A DNA stretch of 64,000 nucleotides from Oceanobacillus sp. CFH 90083 (GTDB taxonomy: Bacteria > Bacillota > Bacilli > Bacillales > Amphibacillaceae), in assembly GCF_009389585.1 (NCBI RefSeq), contig NZ_VIYG01000006.1, positions 124,001-188,000 on the forward strand. Direction: 5' to 3'. Shown piece after piece: positions 25,529 through 36,030 of the stretch. Made by a program: the position numbers and the translations under genes. Numbering within the stretch: the stretch's first letter is position 1; each line of letters starts with the position of its first letter. Below the pieces are notes generated by a model that did not search any database, had not been told where the DNA came from, and worked only from the letters and a program-made list of their open reading frames with translations.

Positions 25529-27740
25529 TATTGATCCAGAAAAAATAGAACAAGACCGATTGTATCAAGATATGGGCTTAAGTGATGAGGAGTTTGAGAA
25601 AATCAAAACGATCCTTGGCCGCCGTCCGAATTTTACGGAGACGGGCATCTTCTCTGTCATGTGGTCAGAGCATTGCAGCTATAAAACATCGAAACCGTTG
25701 TTGAGAAAGTTTCCGACAGAAGGTCCCAATGTCTTGCAGGGACCGGGAGAAGGTGCCGGAGTTATTGATATTGGCGATGGGCAGGCAGTTGTTTTCAAGG
25801 TGGAAAGCCATAACCATCCATCTGCTGTTGAGCCGTATCAGGGAGCGGCAACAGGTGTCGGCGGAATTATCCGTGATGTATTTTCGATGGGAGCCCGTCC
25901 GATTGCGTTAATGAATTCTTTGCGTTTTGGACCTTTAACAACTAACCGTACCAAGTATCTTTTCTCAGAAGTCGTGGCCGGTATTGCCGGATATGGAAAC
26001 TGTGTCGGCGTGCCGACAGTCGGTGGAGAGGTACAATTTGACGACAGCTATGAAGATAACCCGCTTGTCAATGCGATGTGTGTGGGACTGATTAATCATG
26101 AGGATGTACAAAAAGGAATTGCTGCCGGTATTGGTAATACAATCCTCTATGCGGGACCGCCAACAGGCCGAGACGGTATTCATGGTGCTACCTTCGCTTC
26201 GGATGATTTAGCAGAGGATTCCAATAAAGATCGTCCAGCTGTACAGGTCGGTGATCCATTTATGGAGAAATTGCTAATTGAAGCATGTCTGGAAGTGATC
26301 CACTCTGATGCGCTTGTCGGCATGCAGGATATGGGAGCTGCAGGTTTAACCTCTTCGGCGAGTGAAATGGCGAGTAAGGCAGGAACTGGTCTGGAAATGA
26401 ACTTAGACCTTGTGCCGCAGCGCGAGCAACATATGACTGCTTATGAAATGATGCTGTCTGAATCACAGGAGCGGATGCTTCTTTGTGTCAAAGCAGGTCG
26501 TGAACAGGAAATTATTGATATTTTTGAAAAGTACGGTTTGAAATCTGTACCTGTTGGAAAAGTGATCGAGGAAAAAGTATTCCGTATTAAGCATCATGGT
26601 GAGGTTGTAGCGGATATTCCCGTTGATTCTTTGGCGGACGATGCGCCTGTGTATCATATGCCTTCAAAGGAAGCAGCATACTATCAGGATTTTCAGCAGA
26701 TTGATGTAAAGACGCCGGTTGTAGATAATTATGGAGAAACATTAAAGCAATTATTACAGCAGCCGACGATTGCCAGTAAAGAATGGGTATATGATCAATA
26801 TGATTCGATGGTGCAGACAAATACAGTTGTAACTCCGGGATCAGATGCGGCCGTTGTTCGTATTAAAGGAACGGATAAGGCATTAGCAATTACAACGGAC
26901 TGTAATTCCCGCTATATTTATTTAGACCCGGAGGAAGGCGGAAAGATTGCTGTTGCAGAAGCAGCCCGTAATATTATCTGCTCTGGAGCGAAGCCATTAG
27001 GGCTTACAGATGGATTAAATTTTGGGAATCCGACAAATCCGGAGATCTTCTGGCAAATGGAAAAAAGTGTAGAAGGTATGAGTGCTGCGTGTGAAGCATT
27101 ACAAACGCCTGTTATCAGCGGAAATGTTTCCTTATACAATCAATCCAAAGGAAAATCTATCTACCCGACACCAGTTGTCGGCATGGTTGGGCTGCATGAA
27201 TCCACAGCACATATTACACCGAGCTTTTTCCAGGAAGCCGGAGATATCATTTATCTTATTGGTGAAACACGAGATGAATTTGGCGGCAGTGAATTGCAAT
27301 TTATCCAGAATGGAAGATATGAAGGAAAAGCTCCGCACTTGGATTTAAATATAGAAGCAGAGCGTCAGGAAAAACTCCTTTCTTTCATCCGGCAGGGTAA
27401 GATTCAATCTGCTCATGACCTTGCAGAGGGCGGATTAGGGGTTGCTTTAGCAGAATCGTTATTCTCAGAGAAAGACCTTGGTGCAAAAGTGACGCTTTCA
27501 GGAGATGCAACAGTTGAGCTGTTCAGCGAAACGCAATCACGCTTTCTTGTTACTGTAAAGCCTGAGAATCAATCAGCTTTTGAAAAAGTATTTACAGATG
27601 CGACAAACCTTGGCGAGGTAACAGCGGATCGTCAGTTAACGATAACAGCAAATAATGAAAATATTCTTCAGGAAGCTGCTGCAGAACTAAAAGCACTTTG
27701 GAAAGGAGCTATTCCATGCTTGCTGAAATCAAAGGCATAA
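25512..27740 (+). CDS. purL: Phosphoribosylformylglycinamidine synthase subunit PurL
   Basis: A 742-residue small-type PurL, exactly the usual length in bacilli. It makes FGAM from FGAR with ATP and ammonia from PurQ. ATP and metal motifs are [25 protein letters not shown] and [10 protein letters not shown]. The ATG at 25512 follows GGAGGAGC; the frame opens at 25491 but that TTG precedes the Shine-Dalgarno. It overlaps both purQ and purF. Confidence 0.96.
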   Translation: MQLTHNIDPEKIEQDRLYQDMGLSDEEFEKIKTILGRRPNFTETGIFSVMWSEHCSYKTSKPLLRKFPTEGPNVLQGPGEGAGVIDIGDGQAVVFKVESHNHPSAVEPYQGAATGVGGIIRDVFSMGARPIALMNSLRFGPLTTNRTKYLFSEVVAGIAGYGNCVGVPTVGGEVQFDDSYEDNPLVNAMCVGLINHEDVQKGIAAGIGNTILYAGPPTGRDGIHGATFASDDLAEDSNKDRPAVQVGDPFMEKLLIEACLEVIHSDALVGMQDMGAAGLTSSASEMASKAGTGLEMNLDLVPQREQHMTAYEMMLSESQERMLLCVKAGREQEIIDIFEKYGLKSVPVGKVIEEKVFRIKHHGEVVADIPVDSLADDAPVYHMPSKEAAYYQDFQQIDVKTPVVDNYGETLKQLLQQPTIASKEWVYDQYDSMVQTNTVVTPGSDAAVVRIKGTDKALAITTDCNSRYIYLDPEEGGKIAVAEAARNIICSGAKPLGLTDGLNFGNPTNPEIFWQMEKSVEGMSAACEALQTPVISGNVSLYNQSKGKSIYPTPVVGMVGLHESTAHITPSFFQEAGDIIYLIGETRDEFGGSELQFIQNGRYEGKAPHLDLNIEAERQEKLLSFIRQGKIQSAHDLAEGGLGVALAESLFSEKDLGAKVTLSGDATVELFSETQSRFLVTVKPENQSAFEKVFTDATNLGEVTADRQLTITANNENILQEAAAELKALWKGAIPCLLKSKA

Positions 27741-29122
27741 ATGAAGAATGTGGCGTATTCGGTATTTGGGGCCATGAAAAAGCAGCAGAATTAACCTATT
27801 ACGGATTGCATTCAATGCAGCATCGCGGGCAGGAAGGTGCCGGGATTGTTGTCAGTAAGAATAGACAATTAAAAGGTCATAAACAGCTTGGTCTTGTTAA
27901 TGATGTCTTTAAGCATGTGAAATTTGGTGATTTTAACGGGGAAATTGCTTTAGGGCATGTCCGTTATGCAACACAAGGTGGAAAAGGGCTTGAGAATGTT
28001 CAGCCGCTTGTTTTTCAGTCTCTGACCGGCGGAATGGCATTAGCACATAATGGGAACTTAATGAACGCAACCAAATTACGGGAAGAGCTTGAAAAAGATG
28101 GAAGTATTTTTCAAACGACTTCAGATACAGAGGTTTTGGCACATTTGATTAAACGAAGCGGAGAAGTAACTGAAGCAACTATCTCCGAAGCGCTCAACCG
28201 TGTCAAAGGTGCCTATGCTTACCTTATTTTAGAGGATGATACTTTATATGCGGCACTGGATCCTGCCGGAATAAGACCACTATCAATTGGCAGATTAGGA
28301 GAAGCTTATGTGGTTGCCTCTGAAACCTGTGCCTTTGACCAGATTGGTGCTACTTTTGAACGGGAGGTATTGCCGGGAGAATTGATTAAAATTAATGAAG
28401 AAGGTCTGAATTCATACCGGTTTGCACCACGGGGGAAAAGACAGATGTGTGCGATGGAATATGTGTATCTTTCCCGTCCGGACAGCGATGTGAACTATGT
28501 TAATGTTCATGCCTCCCGTAAAAAGATGGGTAAAGAGCTTGCTAAGGAAGCTCCAGTGGATGCAGATTTAGTGGTTGGCGTGCCGGACTCCAGTATTTCA
28601 GCAGCCATTGGTTATGCAGAAGAAAGCAGGCTTCCCTATGAAATGGGGATTATCAAAAATCGTTATGTCGGAAGAACATTTATCCAGCCGTCTCAGGAAT
28701 TAAGAGAGCTTGGGGTGAAAATGAAGCTTTCCCCAGTCCGTGGTATTGTAGAGGGAAAGCGTGTCATTATGATTGATGATTCAATTGTCCGCGGAACAAC
28801 GAGCCGGCGCATTGTCCAAATGCTGAAAGACGCTGGTGCCAGTGAGGTTCATGTGCGTATTGCATCTCCGGCGATAACAGACCCTTGTTATTACGGAATA
28901 GATATGTCTACGAAGGAAGAGCTGATCGGGGCAAACAACAGTGTGGAAGAAATTGGCGCCATCATTGGGGCAGACAGTATTGCCTACTTATCTGAGCAGG
29001 GGTTGGAAAATGCAATTGTAAAGGATAAAACAATCAATCAGGGTGTCTGCATGGCTTGTATGACTGGTTTATATCCTGTTTCTCCAGCGGATGAGAAGGA
29101 AATGGACACATCAAACTGCTAA
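27716..29122 (+). CDS. purF: Amidophosphoribosyltransferase PurF
   Basis: A 468-residue enzyme catalysing the committed step from PRPP and glutamine to phosphoribosylamine. As in B. subtilis it has an 11-residue propeptide ([11 protein letters not shown]) that is removed to expose the catalytic C12 of CGVFGI. Cysteines for the oxygen-sensitive 4Fe-4S cluster are seen in [14 protein letters not shown] and CMACMTG. The PRPP loop is [15 protein letters not shown]. The start lies within the 3' end of purL (25-base overlap) with GGAAAGGAG. Confidence 0.97.
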   Translation: MLAEIKGINEECGVFGIWGHEKAAELTYYGLHSMQHRGQEGAGIVVSKNRQLKGHKQLGLVNDVFKHVKFGDFNGEIALGHVRYATQGGKGLENVQPLVFQSLTGGMALAHNGNLMNATKLREELEKDGSIFQTTSDTEVLAHLIKRSGEVTEATISEALNRVKGAYAYLILEDDTLYAALDPAGIRPLSIGRLGEAYVVASETCAFDQIGATFEREVLPGELIKINEEGLNSYRFAPRGKRQMCAMEYVYLSRPDSDVNYVNVHASRKKMGKELAKEAPVDADLVVGVPDSSISAAIGYAEESRLPYEMGIIKNRYVGRTFIQPSQELRELGVKMKLSPVRGIVEGKRVIMIDDSIVRGTTSRRIVQMLKDAGASEVHVRIASPAITDPCYYGIDMSTKEELIGANNSVEEIGAIIGADSIAYLSEQGLENAIVKDKTINQGVCMACMTGLYPVSPADEKEMDTSNC

Positions 29123-29151
29123 GATCAAAAATCACTTTGGAGGGCAAAAGT

Positions 29152-30171
29152 ATGTCGGATGTTTATAAAAAAGCTGGTGTAGACGTTGAAAAAGGCTACG
29201 AAGCGGTAGAAAGAATGAAAAAGCATATTGAAAAAACACATCGGAAAGAGGTATTGGGCTCTTTAGGCTCCTTTGCCGGGGCATTTGATTTATCCTCCTT
29301 TTCTTACCAAGAACCTGTTTTACTTTCAGGAACAGATGGTGTCGGTACAAAGTTAAAGCTTGCGATTGATCTGGATAAGCATGACACGGTAGGAATTGAT
29401 TTAGTAGCGATGTGTGTGAATGATATTGTTGCGCAGGGAGGTGACCCGCTTTTCTTTTTAGATTATATTGCATGCGGAGAGAATGATCCGGCACGAATTG
29501 AAGCGATTGTATCTGGAATTGCAGCAGGCTGTCAGGAAGCAAATGCTGCACTAATCGGCGGTGAAACAGCAGAGATGCCAGGTATGTATGCCGCGGATGA
29601 ATATGATTTGGCCGGTTTTGTTGTCGGTATTGTAGAAAAGAAAGAGATTATTACCGGGGAAACCATTGCAGAAGGGGATATACTGGTTGGTTTAGCTTCT
29701 AGCGGCATTCATTCCAATGGTTATTCTCTTGTCCGGAAGCTGATTGAAGGTCTGGATTTTGAAAAAGCTTATGAAGGATTATCGAGACCATTAGGTGAGG
29801 CAGTGATGGAGCCTACGAAGATTTATGCAAAAGCAATTCAGTCTATAAAAGAAAAGGTACATATTAAAGGAATTGCGCATATCACGGGCGGCGGCTTTGA
29901 TGAGAATATTCCACGTATGCTTCCGGAAGGACTTGGAGCAGCGGTGCAGGAGGGAGCATGGAATGTTCCAGAGATTTTTCCATTCTTACAGAAACGTGGA
30001 GAAATTGATACCCGTGAAATGTACCGTGTTTTCAATATGGGTGTCGGAATGGTTATAGCTGTCTCTAAAGAGGATCAGCAGGCTGTTTGTGATTTATTAC
30101 AAGAAAATCATATTGAAGCAGCAGTTATTGGTCATGTCATTAAAGGTGAAGGGGTGCAATTTTCTTCATGA
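29152..30171 (+). CDS. purM: Phosphoribosylformylglycinamidine cyclo-ligase PurM
   Basis: A 339-residue AIR synthetase. LLSGTDGVGTKLK, GIDLVAMCVNDI and GGETAEMPGMY are family motifs, and the C-terminal HITGGGFDENIPRMLP belongs to the AIRS domain. The ATG at 29152 follows TTGGAGGGC, the true ribosome-binding site, although the frame opens at 29137. It ends in an ATGA overlap with purN. Confidence 0.96.
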   Translation: MSDVYKKAGVDVEKGYEAVERMKKHIEKTHRKEVLGSLGSFAGAFDLSSFSYQEPVLLSGTDGVGTKLKLAIDLDKHDTVGIDLVAMCVNDIVAQGGDPLFFLDYIACGENDPARIEAIVSGIAAGCQEANAALIGGETAEMPGMYAADEYDLAGFVVGIVEKKEIITGETIAEGDILVGLASSGIHSNGYSLVRKLIEGLDFEKAYEGLSRPLGEAVMEPTKIYAKAIQSIKEKVHIKGIAHITGGGFDENIPRMLPEGLGAAVQEGAWNVPEIFPFLQKRGEIDTREMYRVFNMGVGMVIAVSKEDQQAVCDLLQENHIEAAVIGHVIKGEGVQFSS

Positions 30172-30746
30172 AGCAGCAACGGGCTAGTGTGTTTGCATCA
30201 GGAACAGGAAGTAATTTTGATGTCATGATGCAGGACGAAGACATTGCAAATTCGATTGTGCTGCTTGTTTGTGATAAACCTGGAGCAGCTGTGATAGAAA
30301 AAGCGGAAAGCTTAGGAGTTCCAACGCTTGTATTAGATCCAAAAATCTATTCTTCCAAACAAGAATACGAAAAAGTAATCTATGAAAAGCTGCAATCTCT
30401 AGAAGTCGACTGGATTTTCTTAGCTGGGTATATGCGTCTCATTGGAGAAACATTACTCTCGCAGTATGAAGGTCGAATTATTAATATTCACCCGTCGATT
30501 TTACCTTCTTTCCCCGGAAAAGATGCAATTGGTCAAGCCTTTAGGGCTGGTGTTTCGAAAACAGGAGTAACTATTCACTATGTAGATGAAGGAATGGATA
30601 CAGGGCCGATCATTGCACAAGAAGAAATAGAAATGATTCCGGGTGAAACAGAGGAACAGCTGAAAACAAGAATCCAGGCGGTGGAGCATCGCTTATATCC
30701 AAATGTGATGAAACAACTTATGCAAAATGTAACGGAGGAATTATAA
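30168..30746 (+). CDS. purN: Phosphoribosylglycinamide formyltransferase PurN
   Basis: A 192-residue formyltetrahydrofolate-dependent GAR transformylase. [10 protein letters not shown] is the phosphate-binding loop, [13 protein letters not shown] holds the catalytic asparagine and histidine, and [17 protein letters not shown] the aspartate. The third catalytic residues are all present. The stop codon overlaps the purH start (TAATG). Confidence 0.96.
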   Translation: MKQQRASVFASGTGSNFDVMMQDEDIANSIVLLVCDKPGAAVIEKAESLGVPTLVLDPKIYSSKQEYEKVIYEKLQSLEVDWIFLAGYMRLIGETLLSQYEGRIINIHPSILPSFPGKDAIGQAFRAGVSKTGVTIHYVDEGMDTGPIIAQEEIEMIPGETEEQLKTRIQAVEHRLYPNVMKQLMQNVTEEL

Positions 30747-32278
30747 TGAAAAAACGTGCGCTTATTAGTGTATCTGATAAAACGGGTGTTGTAGAATTTG
30801 CCAAAGGACTGGAAGCAAAAGGATATGAAATCCTGTCTACTGGTGGAACGATTCGTTTATTAAATGATTCTGGTGTGCAGGCTATCCCGGTAGAAGAAGT
30901 GACAAACTTCCCGGAGATGCTCGACGGCAGAGTAAAGACCTTACATCCAATGATTCATGGCGGGCTGCTAGGAAAACGCTCCAATGAAAGCCATCGTGCG
31001 CAAATGGAAGAGCATGCGATTGTCCCAATTGATCTTGTTGCAGTAAACCTTTATCCATTTAAAGAAACGGTGCAAAAGCCAGGTGTTGCCCATGATGAAG
31101 TGATTGAAAACATTGATATTGGCGGTCCATCGATGCTTCGTTCAGCAGCAAAAAACTTTGCAGATGTATTCGTAGTTGCAGATCCTTCAGATTATGCATC
31201 TGTCTTAGCAGTATTGGATCAGGAAGAGGACACATATGAATTCCGTCAGCAATTAGCTGCAAAAGTGTTCCGGCACACGGCACATTATGATGCCATGATT
31301 GCTGCATATTTCCAAACACAGACAAAAGAAGTATTCCCGGAAACATATACCGTAACGTATGAAAAAGTACAAGACTTGCGTTATGGGGAAAATCCGCATC
31401 AGCAAGCGGCATTTTACAAAGCACCGATTCAAACGGCAGCAACATTGGCAACTGCTAACCAGCTGCACGGTAAGGAGCTTTCCTATAATAATATTCAAGA
31501 TACAAACGCAGCTTTAGAAATCTTACGTGATTATAAAGAACCTGCTGCTGTTGCTGTAAAACATATGAACCCATGCGGGATTGGCATTGGAGCAACACTG
31601 GCAGAAGCATTTACGCGTACGTATGAAGCAGATCCTGTTTCTATTTTTGGTGGAATCGTAGCTTGTAATCGCCCGGTAGATGTTAAAACAGCGGAACAGC
31701 TTCGTTCTATTTTCTTAGAAATTGTAGTTGCACCTTCTTTTGATGAGGATGCACTTGCCATATTAACAGAAAAGAAAAATATTCGTTTACTGGCGTTAGA
31801 TGTTTCCAACCAGCCAGCAGACCAAAAACGTCTGACAACAGTTGATGGTGGCGTGCTTATCCAGGATTTAGATGTAAAAGAAGTAACAACAGATGATTTG
31901 GAGGTTGTTACAGAAAAGCAGCCGACAGAAGCAGAAATTGCTGATTTACTATTTGCATGGAAAGCCGTTAAACATGTGAAATCGAATGCGATTGTGCTTG
32001 CAAAAGATGCGCAAACCATTGGAGTAGGGGCTGGACAAATGAATCGGATTGGTGCTGCGGAAATTGCTATTAAGCAGGCTGGTGAAAAAGCAAAGGGTGC
32101 TGTGCTTGCATCAGATGCATTCTTCCCAATGCCGGATACGGTGGAAGCAGCGGCTAAGGCTGGAGTCACAGCAATTATTCAGCCTGGCGGATCCAAACGT
32201 GATCAGGATTCGATTGATGTATGTAATCAATATGGTATTGCTATGGTCAATACGTCAGTCCGTCATTTTAAACATTAA
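30746..32278 (+). CDS. purH: Bifunctional AICAR transformylase / IMP cyclohydrolase PurH
   Basis: A 510-residue enzyme for the last two steps to IMP. The N-terminal MGS-like cyclohydrolase domain (about 1-130) starts [18 protein letters not shown] and has [11 protein letters not shown] and GGLLGKR. The AICAR transformylase domain follows with [14 protein letters not shown] and [21 protein letters not shown] precedes the start. A 13-bp perfect hairpin lies just after the stop. Confidence 0.97.
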   Translation: MKKRALISVSDKTGVVEFAKGLEAKGYEILSTGGTIRLLNDSGVQAIPVEEVTNFPEMLDGRVKTLHPMIHGGLLGKRSNESHRAQMEEHAIVPIDLVAVNLYPFKETVQKPGVAHDEVIENIDIGGPSMLRSAAKNFADVFVVADPSDYASVLAVLDQEEDTYEFRQQLAAKVFRHTAHYDAMIAAYFQTQTKEVFPETYTVTYEKVQDLRYGENPHQQAAFYKAPIQTAATLATANQLHGKELSYNNIQDTNAALEILRDYKEPAAVAVKHMNPCGIGIGATLAEAFTRTYEADPVSIFGGIVACNRPVDVKTAEQLRSIFLEIVVAPSFDEDALAILTEKKNIRLLALDVSNQPADQKRLTTVDGGVLIQDLDVKEVTTDDLEVVTEKQPTEAEIADLLFAWKAVKHVKSNAIVLAKDAQTIGVGAGQMNRIGAAEIAIKQAGEKAKGAVLASDAFFPMPDTVEAAAKAGVTAIIQPGGSKRDQDSIDVCNQYGIAMVNTSVRHFKH

Positions 32279-32284
32279 TCCTGT

Positions 32285-32333
32285 CCAGAAGCTCCTGCTT
32301 GCTTTCTCCATTCGTTTATACAGGAGCTTCTGG
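32285..32333 (+). terminator. Strong hairpin without T tract between purH and purD
   Basis: CCAGAAGCTCCTG (32285-32297) and CAGGAGCTTCTGG (32321-32333) form a perfect 13-bp stem with a 23-nt loop. No U run follows. It may attenuate or stabilise rather than terminate, since purD lies 69 nt downstream. Confidence 0.6.
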
Positions 32334-32401
32334 TAAAGGTATAGTTGTTTTGCCGATTAAAAAATCAGTTTGTCTGGAAAAGCTGATAATGGAGGGAAGC
32401 T

Positions 32402-33646
32402 ATGAAAATATTAGTAGTAGGACGTGGAGGAAGAGAGCATAGTATTATCAAAAATTTAAAGAAAAACCGGCAGCTGGACAAAATTTATGCAGCTCCCGGC
32501 AATGCGGGAATAGAAGCAGATGCAGCGTGTATTCCAATTGATGAAATGAACATAGAAGAGCTGGTATCTTTTGCAAAGGAAGCTGCGGTTGATTTAACCA
32601 TTGTCGGCCCTGAAAATCCACTAAATGCCGGGATAACCAATCGATTTCAGCAGGAAAATCTCGCAATCTTTGCACCGACCCAGGAAGCGGCTCTGCTTGA
32701 AGGAAGCAAAAGCTTTGCAAAGGATTTTATGAAAAAATATAATATCCCTACTGCTTCCTACGATGTTTTTCAAGATGCAGCAGAGGCAAAGAAAAGAATT
32801 GCTGAAACGGGCGCACCAATTGTTATTAAAGCAGATGGTTTAGCTGCTGGAAAAGGTGTTATTGTCGCGATGACAGAGGAAGAAGCTGTCCAGGCGATAG
32901 ATGATATGCTTGTGGATAAAGCATTTGCTCAGGCCGGATCCACCGTGGTAATTGAAGAATATCTGGAAGGTGCAGAATTCTCTTTAATGGCATTTGTGCA
33001 TCAGGATAAGGTTTATCCAATGATGGCAGCGAGAGATCATAAACGGGCATTTGATAATGATCAAGGTCCAAATACAGGCGGCATGGGAGCTTTTGCCCCG
33101 ATTCCGGATTTAACGGAGGAAGCTTATCAGTTCTCTGTCGAGCAAATTTTAGAGAAAGCAGCAGCAGGTATGATGGAAGAAGGCAGACCATTTACAGGAA
33201 TTCTTTATGCAGGGCTGATGATGACGAGTAATGGCCCTAAGGTAATTGAATTTAATACGCGCTTCGGAGATCCGGAAACACAGGTGGTTCTTCCTTTATT
33301 GAAGAATGACTTAGCTCAGGTAATGCAGGATGTTTTAGCTGAGAAGGACCCGAATTTAGAATGGCATGAGGAGGCTTGTGTCGGAGTGGTTCTTGCGTCG
33401 AATGGATATCCTGGTTCATATCGTAAAGGAAATCCTCTGCCGCAATTTGAGAACAACGAAGATATCTATATTATTCATGCCGGAACTAAAAAGGCAGAGG
33501 GAGGGCTTGTCTCTGATGGAGGAAGAGTACTTCTGGTCGGCGGTCGTGCAGAAACCCTCCCGCAGGCAGCAGATAAAGTCTATCAGCAGCTGGATAAAGC
33601 AGAACTAAATGGTAACTTTTTCTACCGGAGCGATATTGCTAAATAA
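32402..33646 (+). CDS. purD: Phosphoribosylamine-glycine ligase PurD
   Basis: A 414-residue ATP-grasp GAR synthetase, the second pathway step. The N-terminal VVGRGGREHSI, PIVIKADGLAAGKGVIVA, RDHKRAFDNDQGPNTGGMGAF and EFNTRFGDPETQ are the family signatures. It is the last pur gene, 123 bp after purH, with GGAGGGAAGCT before the ATG. The larger gap and hairpin upstream could lower or stabilise its mRNA relative to the other genes. Confidence 0.97.
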   Translation: MKILVVGRGGREHSIIKNLKKNRQLDKIYAAPGNAGIEADAACIPIDEMNIEELVSFAKEAAVDLTIVGPENPLNAGITNRFQQENLAIFAPTQEAALLEGSKSFAKDFMKKYNIPTASYDVFQDAAEAKKRIAETGAPIVIKADGLAAGKGVIVAMTEEEAVQAIDDMLVDKAFAQAGSTVVIEEYLEGAEFSLMAFVHQDKVYPMMAARDHKRAFDNDQGPNTGGMGAFAPIPDLTEEAYQFSVEQILEKAAAGMMEEGRPFTGILYAGLMMTSNGPKVIEFNTRFGDPETQVVLPLLKNDLAQVMQDVLAEKDPNLEWHEEACVGVVLASNGYPGSYRKGNPLPQFENNEDIYIIHAGTKKAEGGLVSDGGRVLLVGGRAETLPQAADKVYQQLDKAELNGNFFYRSDIAK

Positions 33647-33765
33647 ACATTTAAAGGATATTATCGATCCTTTGCATCAGGTATGGCAAATACTATTTTA
33701 GCAGTTGTCCAATGAAGTGAAAATGAATCTTACTTGTAAAGAAGCTAGTGAAATAGACTATATTG

Positions 33766-33806
33766 ATAGAGCCGTGTATCCTGCGTAGATACACGGCTCT
33801 ATTTGC
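33766..33806 (+). terminator. Terminator-like hairpin after the pur operon
   Basis: ATAGAGCCGTGTATC pairs perfectly over 15 bp with GATACACGGCTCTAT around a 7-nt loop, followed only by TTG. It ends the purine operon, about 120 nt after purD. Confidence 0.7.
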
Positions 33807-33990
33807 TGTCAGGAAATATATAATTTGTTTGCGTGTGGATAACTATTTATAGCATAACAGCTATATCCAGCTCCCGGCGCCAAACTTTAGGAGGTCCCCC
33901 GTGAACGCCCTGTAGTAAAGAAAGACTTAGCAATGGCGGAGTCACAGGCATAGACAGAGAGCTAAAGCCGGACCGGCATTACTGGCCTTA
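33803..33990. other. Intergenic GC-richer block of unknown nature
   Basis: This stretch (from about 33870) is more G+C-rich than other intergenic DNA, for example GGAGGTCCCCCGTGAACGCC, and has no good reading frame. It runs straight into a family A repeat end. It may be the body of a longer mobile repeat. Confidence 0.4.
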
Positions 33991-34051
33991 TCGCAACCCC
34001 GACTTAGGCCATCCTGCGCTTTTCAGGCTTGGCTTGCCAAGTTTTCTTTAT
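33991..34051 (+). repeat. Interspersed repeat family A, copy 3 (partial)
   Basis: It contains TCGCAACCCC, then CATCCTGCGCTTTTCAGG and the end CTTGGCTTGCCAAGTTTTCT. Only the TAAAGAAAAC-type end is recognisable. Confidence 0.7.
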
Positions 34052-34100
34052 GTTTGTATAAAGGTAGAAGCACTTTCAATTATATCCTATAAAAAATAGT

Positions 34101-34129
34101 TTGACTTTTTAATTTTATTGTAATAGTAT
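34101..34129 (+). promoter_or_regulatory. Promoter of the CoA-transferase/TRAP operon
   Basis: -35 TTGACT (34101-34106), 17-bp spacer, -10 TAGTAT (34124-34129). Predicted transcription start near 34136, right in front of the palindrome. Confidence 0.65.
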
Positions 34130-34140
34130 GAACAAAGAAT

Positions 34141-34827
34141 ATGTATACTGTATACAAGAAGGTGAGCATCATTGTAGATATCGTAAAGAAAACCTTAAAG
34201 AGTCAGGTATATGAATACTTAAGAGAGCAAATTATTGTCGGAAAATTCAAACCCGGAGAAAGGTTAATTGAAGAAAAAATAGGAGAAACACTAAATGTAA
34301 GCAGAAGTCCGATCCGTGAATCAATACGAATGTTGGAGAAGGAAGGGTTTGTGAATTTATCAAAAACAGGCGGCGTGACAGTAGTAGAGCCTTCTCTGAC
34401 CGACTTTCAATATTTATATGAATGCCGGATTGAGATGGAATCTCTTGCTGCTTATTATGCTGCCATCAGACGGACAGATGAACAGCTGCAAATGATGAAG
34501 AAGGAAGTGGAGAACACCGTGCTTCATCAGGAAACACAAAATGAAAAACGTGTTACAGTAGCCTTTCATGACATCATTATTGAAGCCAGTGCGAATCCGT
34601 TCCTGATATCGATGCTTAAAACGCTCAGGGGAGTAAATAGTTTTTATCGGGAAGTTATTGTTGATAAAGATCCTAAATACAAGAAAACAGCATTTGTCGA
34701 TCATGAGAAAATATGGGAGGCTATCGCTAATCGAGATGCGGATGCGGCAAAACAACTGATGAAACAGCATATTGAAAGAGATTTCACGCATTTTATGAAT
34801 TTAAACAGAGAAGAGCTGGAGGGATAA
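34141..34827 (+). CDS. GntR-family (FadR/FCD) transcriptional regulator
   Basis: A regulator of up to 228 residues. The winged helix (about residues 18-85) has YEYLREQIIVGKFKPGERL, then VSRSPIRESIRMLEKEGFV. A C-terminal FCD ligand domain (about 90-220) follows, with AFHDIIIEASANP and QHIERDF supplying metal or ligand histidines. The start is unclear. ATG 34141 lies inside the palindrome, about five bases after the predicted transcription start, and has no Shine-Dalgarno. AAGGTGAG at 34159-34166 would instead suit an ATT codon at 34171, which would give 218 residues. It heads the CoA-transferase/lyase/TRAP operon and should repress it until its substrate appears. Confidence 0.88.
   Translation: MYTVYKKVSIIVDIVKKTLKSQVYEYLREQIIVGKFKPGERLIEEKIGETLNVSRSPIRESIRMLEKEGFVNLSKTGGVTVVEPSLTDFQYLYECRIEMESLAAYYAAIRRTDEQLQMMKKEVENTVLHQETQNEKRVTVAFHDIIIEASANPFLISMLKTLRGVNSFYREVIVDKDPKYKKTAFVDHEKIWEAIANRDADAAKQLMKQHIERDFTHFMNLNREELEG
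34142..34156. promoter_or_regulatory. Probable operator of the GntR/FadR-type regulator
   Basis: TGTATAC-T-GTATACA is a perfect 7-1-7 palindrome placed a few bases after the predicted transcription start. FadR-subfamily (FCD) regulators of TRAP and sugar-acid operons often bind TGTATACA-type sites, so autorepression is likely. Confidence 0.7.
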
Positions 34828-34833
34828 GATGGT

Positions 34834-36030
34834 ATGAAAAAGCCTCTTGAAGGAATAAGGGTATTAGAATTAGGAAATATTGTAGCTGCTCCATTTGCAG
34901 GAAAACTTTTCTCGGAATTTGGAGCAGAGGTTATTAAAGTAGAACAGCCGACCAATGGCGATCCACTTAGAAACTGGAGAGTAATGTATAAGGATACATC
35001 GGTATGGTGGCACGTTCAATCACGTAATAAAAAATCAATTACGGTAAATCTTCGAGAAGCAGAAGGACAGGAAATTATTAAAAACTTAACTAAAAAAGCA
35101 GATGTCGTTTTAGAGAATTTTAAACCGGGAACGTTGGAGAGATGGGGATTGGGTTACGAAGCATTAAAAAAAGTAAATCCTTCCGTCATATTAACCAGAA
35201 TATCCGGTTACGGCCAGACAGGCCCTTATCGGGAAAAAGCAGGCTTTGGCAGTGTTGCAGAAGCTATTGGAGGTTTAAGGTATCTGACAGGGTATCCTGA
35301 TTTACCGCCAGTTCGCGTCGGAATTGCTATTGGAGACATGGTAGCCGGTTTGTATGCGGTTATTGGCACACTGATGGCACTGAGGGTCCGTGATCGTGAT
35401 GAGAAAAAAAGAGGTCAAGAAGTGGACGTGGCACTTTACGAATCTGTATTTAGTCTATTGGAAGGTATGCTTCCGGAATATGATATCACAGGAGAAATCC
35501 GTGAACGGACGGGAAGTACATTACCAGGTGTCGCACCTTCTAATTCCTATATTTGTGCGGATGGTTCTTATGTCATTATTGGCGGAAATGGAGACCGCAT
35601 ATTCCAGCGTCTGATGACTGCGATTGGAAAAGAGGACATGGCGAATGATCCTAAATATGCCACGAATCAGGATAGGGTGAATAACGTGGAATATATTGAT
35701 GATGTTATCGGAGCCTGGACAAAGCAGCATCCGATCGAAGAAGTCCAGCGTATCCTCGATGAAGCCTCTGTACCGGTCAGTCCGATCTACAGTATTAAAG
35801 ATATTATCAATGATGTGCATTATAATGCACGGGATATGATCCAGGAAATTGAGCTGAATGACGGTAAAAAAATAAAGACGCCAGGCATCGTTCCAAAGCT
35901 TTCCGAGACACCAGGAACAATTGAAACAAACGGACCGGCACTTGGTGAGCATAATGAGGAAATTTATAAGGAATTTTTAAACTTCTCCTATGAAGATTTT
36001 AAACGGTTAAAAGAGGGAGGAATTATCTGA
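34834..36030 (+). CDS. Class III (CaiB/BaiF) CoA-transferase
   Basis: A 398-residue family III CoA-transferase. The start RVLELGNIVAAPFAGKLFSEFGAEVIKVE, the SRNKKSITVNL segment and the catalytic aspartate in IAIGDMVAGLYAV are standard. These enzymes move CoA from a thioester such as succinyl-CoA onto a carboxylate. The lyase gene downstream overlaps by one base (TGATG). Human SUGCT, which activates glutarate and 3-hydroxy-3-methylglutarate, belongs to the same family, so the substrate here may be a similar dicarboxylate (inference). Confidence 0.9.
   Translation: MKKPLEGIRVLELGNIVAAPFAGKLFSEFGAEVIKVEQPTNGDPLRNWRVMYKDTSVWWHVQSRNKKSITVNLREAEGQEIIKNLTKKADVVLENFKPGTLERWGLGYEALKKVNPSVILTRISGYGQTGPYREKAGFGSVAEAIGGLRYLTGYPDLPPVRVGIAIGDMVAGLYAVIGTLMALRVRDRDEKKRGQEVDVALYESVFSLLEGMLPEYDITGEIRERTGSTLPGVAPSNSYICADGSYVIIGGNGDRIFQRLMTAIGKEDMANDPKYATNQDRVNNVEYIDDVIGAWTKQHPIEEVQRILDEASVPVSPIYSIKDIINDVHYNARDMIQEIELNDGKKIKTPGIVPKLSETPGTIETNGPALGEHNEEIYKEFLNFSYEDFKRLKEGGII

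Noticed and set aside
31531-32169. 212-codon minus-strand frame inside purH
   Set aside because: A shadow of purH: serine/threonine/alanine-rich text, no start signals.
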